Of a stretch of DNA of 64,000 nt, positions 58,474 to 64,000 are shown piece by piece. The stretch is from positions 86,695,667-86,759,666 of the forward strand of contig CM022301.1 of NCBI GenBank assembly GCA_011799875.1, in the 5' to 3' direction. The stretch's first letter is position 1; each line of letters begins with the position of its first letter. A program made the position numbers and the translations under genes. This DNA is from Thinopyrum elongatum (Eukaryota; Streptophyta; Magnoliopsida; Poales; Poaceae). The notes under the pieces were generated by a model, which had not been told where the DNA came from, searched no databases, and saw only the letters and a list, made by a program, of their open reading frames with translations.

Positions 58474-58478
58474 GTCGC

Positions 58479-60168
58479 CCCCAATGTAGATCTGTTCCGG
58501 CACTTCTTCATCCCGCGGGTGGAGAACAAGACCCACCATTCCGGGAACATAAGCTGGATGCCTCGGGTGGTGAGGGAAACTTGGGATTACCTTCCTGGTC
58601 AGCAGCGCGGTAGATGGGAGGAGTGGAGGGCGGACTGGTGCTGGATCCAGGATGGAGAAGCCCCAGTGTATTGCCAGGCGCGAACAAAATGCATCAGGCC
58701 TGGCAATGACTGGAGGGAATTCGGCCTCACTGACGACAGGCTTCGCCCAGCACTGAATAGGATTGCCCGTCTGAAGGCTGCCGGGTTAACCATCGAGCAG
58801 GTGGGAGCCGATTTCTTCCGACGCCGCATCACGCCGCTGCAGAAGAGGGACAGGTTCGCCTGGCTGTATGGGGAAGCCGCGGATAGGATGCGACTGTACC
58901 CAGGCCTGACCAACAACTTGACGGTCTATGGCCATGCTTGGCTGTGCGAACAATTATTCGGCAGCCTTGGCCTGTTCAAATTGCCGGCAAATGTCATCCC
59001 GCTGAACATCAACTCCGCTCGGGACCAAATTCTGAAATGGATGCCAGATTGCAACGCTCATGGGGTTGCAGGTGACTGGCAATTGCCCGAGCTTGATGAA
59101 GAACTTGTGTGGTCCTCCAGCCTGGTGGAAAGGGCTACCAGGGTGGAGACCAATATGTTCAGGTGCACCTCGCAGGCGGAGGCGGCATTCATTAAGAGGC
59201 GGATTGAGGACGACAAAGCATTTCGGGCCACCAGGAAAGCAAGGCCCAAAAGATGGAGGGAGGAAGAAAAGGGGGAAGCTGAAGGTGAGGGTTCTTCCCA
59301 TGGCAGGAGCGAAGGGCGAGCCATGGAAGGGGTTGTCCTGGATGAGCGTGCCAAGGATGAGCCTACCGGGGATGAGCCTGCCGGGAATGAGCCTGCCGGG
59401 ATTGAGGCTCTATACGCAGCAGCAGCGGAAGCCCAGCAAGGAGATGATGTCGAAGAGGTAGTGCCGCCCGGGGAAGAGTGGCTTGTTGCAGGTCCCGAGG
59501 CCCCAGAACCGGACTTGGATCCTCGTCCTCATAGGCGGCCCAGCCGGGGAGTAGCAGCCCCAGCCCCCGAGCCTGCCAAGAAGGTGAAGAAGGTCGCCTC
59601 CAAAAACGACGGGGCGGAGGTGGTGCGCCGCCATTCTTCTCGCCTTGCTGAAGCCAAGACTTCTCCTTCCAAGCGGCGGGCAGTCACAGGGAGTGATTCC
59701 AGCTCCCAGTTGGATTCGAGTTCTTTGAGCAGTTCATCCTTGCCGGAGATCCTCCCACCCAAGAAGGACTTGAAACTACCCGGGAGTACTGTCCCCCTGG
59801 TCCTGAAGAGAGGCAGAGCGCCTCCGCTATCCAGGGAGTTCGAGCTGGGCTCCATGCTCATGGACTCAGAGTAAGAACAATATTCTCCATTCTTATCCAA
59901 GTCTAATCATACTTGTCGGTTCGCTTATTCGATCTTGCTTGTTGCCTTTGATAGGGAAGAGGAGGAGGAGGAGGAGACCCTCATCCACCGAGCCAAGCGG
60001 CTTAGGCATGCGGAGCCGCCGAAGTCCCCGGGAGGCATGGGCCAGGCGGGGAGCAGCACGAATGATCCGGTGGCAAACCCCCAGCCCAGCTCTCGACATG
60101 AAGACATGGGGGCGGCTTCCCCCGCCAAGGATGACACAGAAGAGCACCCCCCATCACCATCCAGATAA
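58479..60168 (+). pseudogene. Antisense gene of H, middle part with intron
   Basis: The frame from before G continues here through LFRHFFIPRV (rest of the Transposase_28 domain), a Trp-rich helical region (to about 59150), a basic/acidic stretch (RPKRWREEEKGEAEGE) and three short tandem repeats of DEPAGNEPAG type (59335-59405), then a Ser-rich tail. At 59871 a GTAAGA donor begins an 84-base intron (59871-59954) with a pyrimidine-rich TTGCCTTTGATAG acceptor; the spliced frame stays open into EEEEEEE and to a TAA at 60166-60168. Reading through that stop gives 75 further sense codons in the same frame, so it may be a mutation. Function unknown. Confidence 0.75.
59871..59954 (+). other. Putative 84-base intron in the antisense gene
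   Basis: GTAAGAACA at the 5' end, TTTGATAG at the 3' end, T-rich in between, lengths typical of plant introns. Splicing keeps the frame; unspliced reading meets a TAA two codons after the donor. Element-sense transcription would not splice it because it lies on the opposite strand. Confidence 0.65.
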
Positions 60169-60775
60169 GAAGAAGGGTCTGCCCAAGATGGGGCCTTCCA
60201 GGAGGGGCCCACTCCGCCTGCTGACCGAGCTGAAGGGACCCTGACGAAAACTCCCACGGAAAGCCATGTCCAGGTCGACACCGTAGTTACCGGGAAAGGG
60301 GGTGGTGTCCATGTCCCGGCAATCGAGGTTGCTGGGGAAAATGAAGACCCTCCACGACAGACAACTCCCGATAACTTATCTGTTTTTCCTTCATAACCCC
60401 GCTCCAAGTTCTTGGTTTCCCAATGCTTCTTCCTCCTCATGATTGCTGGTTTGCTTTCACTTGTACTACCGCTGGCCGAGGAGCCTGAGTTGCTGGAGGA
60501 AGTGGCCATCATTGGCAAAGATGCCACAGAGGATGCCACCAAGATTGCTGCCGCAGAGGGACAGGAACACGCTGCCGGGGATGCCCAGGAGCCCTTGAAG
60601 GAAGCAGGGTAGGCCTCCGGCAGTGTGTCGGGATCGGGGGTGCTGGTTGAAGAGAAAATCCCCCTTCAAACCATGAGCCCTCCTCCATCTTTTAGCACCT
60701 CGGCTGGGATCCCACAACCAACTGGCATTGGTGCTTGGCCAACCTGGTCTCAGAGCCCCCGGTTCCTCGGCAGCA
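60169..60775 (+). pseudogene. Antisense gene of H, damaged linker
   Basis: Frame 1 holds acidic, Gly/Pro-rich segments with stops at 60166-60168, near 60394 and at 60610-60612, plus a hydrophobic run at 60412-60475 (CFFLLMIAGLLSLVLPL) that may be an unspliced intron's translation rather than a membrane segment. The frame changes from 1 to 2 between about 60730 and 60776. Introns could explain part of this. Confidence 0.45.
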
Positions 60776-62023
60776 ATGAGTGTAAAGCTAGACGAGGAAA
60801 TCCAGCGTATCATAGCACCCCTGTCTCGGCAAATCGGAGAGACTGATGGCTCTGTTGATGCGGTCTTGGACCTGTCCTTTCTGGAGTCCGTGGCAGTGGG
60901 CATCAAAGAAATGCAGAACCGGTATGGCCAGAAGTGGCAGGCACTCAAGGAGCAGCGAAACTCCGCCAACAGCGTAGATCAGAAGCTGAGGAGCAAGGGC
61001 ATCGAGCTGCGTGAGTGGCACACCAAACAGTTCCAAGTCCTTCTACGGCAGCAAGAGACGATCTCCATGGCAAAGGAGGATGTCGCCGCCCGAGAAGCCT
61101 GCCTGGCAGAACGCACAGCGCTTCTAAACGCCAGGGAGCAGAGCATCTCTTCCCGGGAGGAGAACCTCGAGGCCACCCTCCGCACCAAGGATGATGAACT
61201 AGAAGCCCTTGTACAGCAGTGTACCAAGGAGCAGGAGGACAAGCACAAGGCAGCCCTGGATGCTCTCACTGCTGACTCTGCCACCCAACTGAAGAAGCTT
61301 GCTGATGATCTTGCCACCGCATCTACTGCCAGGGTTGATCTCGACCAACAGGTGGCCAAACTGACAGATGAGCTTGCCGGGAGTGCCAAGGAAGTCGTGA
61401 CCCTCAAGGAGGAGGCGCAGAAAGCAGAGATCCTTCTGAAAGAGGTGCAATCGCAGCTCTCCTCCAAGGGTCAAGACCTCGACACTCCCAACGGCACCAT
61501 TGAAGACATGAAGGCCAGGATTGGCACCCTAGAGAGCTCGATCGAGTCTGGCGATGTCCGCGAGAAGCAGCTGATGCAGGATCTAGACAACGCGAGACAC
61601 CTTCGAAAGGATGCGAAGGACAAGCTGGCGAACCAATCCGAGAAAGTCAACCTTTGGATCAAAAGCCTGATCGATATCGCCAAGCGCCTCACAGCCCAGG
61701 CTGCAGCAATGGGCATGGAAGGGCCAGTCTTCTCGGTTGGCGGTTATGAGGTCCCGAGTGTCAAGCTAGGGCTCTTCTTCAATGAGTTGATTGAAAAGTT
61801 GAAGGCCCATGAAGAAGGAAGAGACGCCCTTTTCGAAAGCGAGTCTCGCAAGGTTGCCCGCAATGCCCTCTTCATGATCTTGAGCAACTTCGCATATCGC
61901 CACCCCGAACTCAACCTTGTTGATGGCTTTAGGAAGCTCCCGGCAGGTGCTGATGTTTCTGCCGCTCAGAACAAGGCTGCCCCCTACGCCAACAAGGTGC
62001 TCTCCATTCCCAGGGCTCAATAA
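60776..62023 (+). pseudogene. Antisense gene of H, coiled-coil C-terminal part
   Basis: An uninterrupted frame; I use the ATG at 60776 (MSVKLDEEIQRII), although the open frame begins at 60728. Residues about 40-310 are rich in Glu, Lys, Gln, Leu and Ala with heptad-like spacing (for example TKEQEDKHKAALDAL, KKLADDLATAS, VAKLTDELAG), so a long coiled coil is likely. The last 100 residues are globular-looking (GYEVPSVKLGLFFNELIEKL; NFAYRHPELNLVDGF). Similar coiled-coil tails follow Transposase_28 domains in grass 'retrotransposon proteins', as I recall. It is 416 codons with no stop, striking among so much decayed sequence. It could be a protein-interaction module; no catalytic motif is visible. 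Confidence 0.7.
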
Positions 62024-63189
62024 GGCCTTCAAGCACGGCTCCGAACCATTCGCATTGGCGTCCCGCCCTATAACAAAACATTATGCATGTCTTGTGTTTA
62101 GACATCGTACTTCTTTTGCTTGCGCTAAACTGGTGTATTAATTAATTCCGAACACATGCTATCCCCCTTGAGTTTTATCCATGGATGTTCGTATGGTTAG
62201 TTTCCTTTTTATGTGTTTTGGATGCCTGCCGGTAGCATACTGCCGCGATTGCTGCGAGGAACGGGTCCTTAGCGTTTGGCCGGCAAAAGTACGTCCTGGC
62301 AAGCTTTTCCTCTAGGAGCCCTTGATGCAGCCACCCGCTCCATGAGCAGGCTCGGAACAGAGCGAGGGCGCAGGCAAACCCGTTAAGGTGCCATCACACA
62401 AAAAGCTTGACCATACGAAAGAACATTGGTTTCTGGGGGATAGGCAAATGCGAATTCTGGATCTATAAAAGAGCAATGATCACGTGAACTTAGCTTTTTG
62501 CTCAAGCTTTTCTCCCTTCTTGGTTGTGGTCGCTTGCCGCGTTCGCATATGTTGGGCGGATGGCCCTTCACGTGCCACTATTGGACCCTCGGCAAGGGTC
62601 GGAGGGGGGCCGCAAATCTCTTGCGGGTGGTTAAACTTGGCGTAAGGTTGGGCTAGTTTCGCCCTCCTTCCACTTACACTTTTGACAATCTTACGGCGGT
62701 TGGCACAAAGGTCACGCTAACGCGGACGGCCCTGCCGGAGCGTGCTTGCTGGGGGATCAATCAACGGATTTGCACCAGCGTTATACTCAGGATTCTCCCT
62801 TAGCAGGGCAAATGCTGAACCGAGTTTCACGCGGGCTCATCAACGTTGACGACGCTAAAACCCAGGGTGGCTCGATCGTCGACAAGTGAAAGCGGTGGAG
62901 GGATAAACCATGTACCTTACCACCTCGCTCTTTTCCCCGAACGGGGTGCGCACAGTGGCCGTGCTGCTCGAGCCGTTCAGGGTCGCCATGCCATCGTCGT
63001 CCCTCGTTTCCGCCGCCGCTTGCGGCCGCAGCGGGGATAGATAACGGAAACTGGGCAAGGCAGCGAAGGAGCGATGGCACTTCCTCCTCGAGTTGGCGCG
63101 TCGGGGGCCACGAACAATGAGGCCGCTGACAAAATCAATGGTGATGAAGATGACGCGCTGCTTATACTCTCGAGTTCGCGCAAACGCCT
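62024..63189 (-). other. Remaining internal region of H
   Basis: No gag or pol motif on the minus strand, where it would be expected next to the 5' LTR, and no continuation of the antisense gene. It contains the 3' flank of the antisense gene (62024-62200) and then GC-rich sequence; minus frame 62787-63080 has no domain. An internal deletion of gag-pol is the simplest reading. Confidence 0.55.
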
Positions 63190-63212
63190 CCCCCTACCTG
63201 GCCCGCCAAAGA
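63190..63212 (-). other. Primer-binding region of H
   Basis: On the minus strand the LTR end CCACGACA is followed by TCTTTGGCGGGCCAGGTAGG. TTTGGCGCGCC-like starts are common in plant gypsy primer sites; I do not assign the tRNA. Confidence 0.5.
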
Positions 63213-64000
63213 TGTCGTGGTATCACACAGCCACCTATGGGGCCATCGGCCCCTTGTGGTTCGGCAAGGGGGAAGAGCGCATTGCACAAAGAGCGGAAAG
63301 CATAGAGCAGCACAGCAATGATGACACGGGTAGTTTTACCCAGGTTCGGGCCGCCGCGAGGCGTAAAACCCTACTCCTGCTTTGGTGGATTGATGAAAGA
63401 ACCGTGGTGGAGACGCATCGCTCTAGCCCGGCAAGGTCGCCTCGAGGCGAGAGCAGCTACGTGTGTGCGAGTGTACAAAGGTCCGAATCCTATCTAAGGT
63501 AGCCACGGCCCTCCTTTTATAGGTCAAGGGGTCACCACAATGGCAAAACAGTCATTTATCCAACGATTAGATAGCCACAGTGCTATCATACCTAACTCTG
63601 CAGACAAGACAGGGCGCATTAAATGCACTGCTTAGTGTCACATCATAGCGTAGCCCGGCAAGCCTTGCCATGCCATTCAGCCACCTTTTTGCCTATCCGC
63701 TTGGCACGTCGCCTGGACGGGTGTCATTGGGGCATTCTTCCTCAGAAATGGCCTGCCACGTACCAAATAACAGCCACATAGTCACTTGGGGGATGGACAC
63801 CGCACCGATAGGTGACTTGCATTGCTGTGAGGTGGAGCGGTGGAGCTTTGGCGGGGTAATCTGCCCTTGGCGTCCCCGTCAAGCCTGCCGAGGGAGTCTT
63901 GAGGCTTGTCTTGGGGTAACCTCGACCTCGCCAGGCTCGCCCGCCCGGCAAGGGAGGTTTTTCCTTAGTGATATCTTGCTGGTTTGGTTGGTCTTGGTCT
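63213..64000 (-). repeat. 5' LTR of H, truncated by window end
   Basis: 788 bases matching 46836-47289 plus 49028 onward, with no solo-LTR insertion. Minus-strand TATA box CTATAAAAGG at 63513-63522. The plus-strand open frame at 63074-63502 is LTR sequence, not a gene. Confidence 0.88.

Larger units (their letters stand above)
46836..64000 (-). mobile_element. Tat-like element H with antisense gene
   Basis: LTR copies at 46836-49514 (interrupted by a solo LTR) and 63213 to the window end. Ends are TGTCG.../...CGACA. Minus orientation is inferred from a CTCGGGGGCTTA polypurine tract next to 49514 (minus sense), a TTTGGCGGGCC-type primer region next to 63213, and TATA boxes CTATAAAAGG on the minus strand. 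H interrupts the integrase of D. Without G the internal region is about 5.5 kb; it has no gag or pol but a long gene on the opposite (plus) strand related to the Transposase_28 'putative gypsy type transposon' family. Antisense ORFs are known in Tat elements. The right TSD lies outside the window. Confidence 0.8.

Noticed and set aside
60412..60475. Transmembrane segment in the antisense gene
   Set aside because: The hydrophobic run follows a stop in the same frame and has T/C-rich, intron-like sequence, so it may not be translated.
46836..63212. Reading H as a plus-strand element because its gene is on the plus strand
   Set aside because: The TATA boxes, the purine tract next to 49514 and the primer-type sequence next to 63213 all indicate minus orientation.
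63074..63502. 142-codon ORF at the end of H
   Set aside because: It crosses the LTR boundary at 63213; the same sequence in the other LTR has stops, and no motif is present.

Overview
The window is an intergenic stretch of a large grass genome. It is almost certainly from the wheat/barley tribe (Triticeae), because the LTR ends (TGTTGGAAATATGCCC... of the Angela/WIS/BARE copia group; TGATACGTCTCCAACG... of the Sabrina/WHAM-like gypsy group) and the heavy nesting are typical of those genomes. Family names come from memory of such sequences and were not checked by search. I see no intact host gene, tRNA, rRNA or CRISPR. Nearly every base belongs to LTR retrotransposons inserted into one another, and most boundaries are fixed by target-site duplications (TSDs).

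Layout. 1-1443 is the 3' part of an unidentified LTR (A). 1448-2973 is a lone LTR (B). The host layer is an old plus-strand Tat-type gypsy element (D), seen in pieces: gag at 2974-3974, gag tail/protease/RT at 11424-13521, two RNase H domains plus integrase at 44678-46835. It probably continues beyond the window. D is cut by three insertions. C (3975-11423, minus, TSD GAGAT) is a non-autonomous gypsy element with gag-protease only. E (13522-44677, minus, TSD ACAAG) has three LTRs and two internal regions in tandem. H (46836 to beyond 64000, minus) is a Tat-like element with no gag-pol but a long antisense gene.

Second and third layers. The middle LTR of E holds an Angela-like copia element (21479-37622, plus, TSD GGAAC). 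Its 3' LTR is split by F (28692-36221, plus, TSD CCTTG), a non-coding gypsy-like element carrying a piece of a pyruvate kinase gene. The 3' LTR of H holds a solo Angela/WIS-type LTR (47295-49022). The antisense gene of H is split by G (50324-58473, minus, TSD GTCGC), a non-autonomous element with a CCHC-containing ORF of unknown type.

How the parts relate. C, E and G share a tRNA-Asp primer-binding site, a palindrome just upstream of the TATA box and a repeated polypurine-like motif, but none encodes reverse transcriptase, so they must be mobilised in trans. D carries a full but broken gag-pol. The order of insertion is D first; then C, E and H into D; then Angela into E, and the solo-LTR parent and G into H; then F into Angela. 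The most unusual items are the tandem three-LTR element E, the pyruvate kinase capture in F, the spliced antisense gene of H, and the repeated hairpin and polypurine motifs shared by C, E and G.
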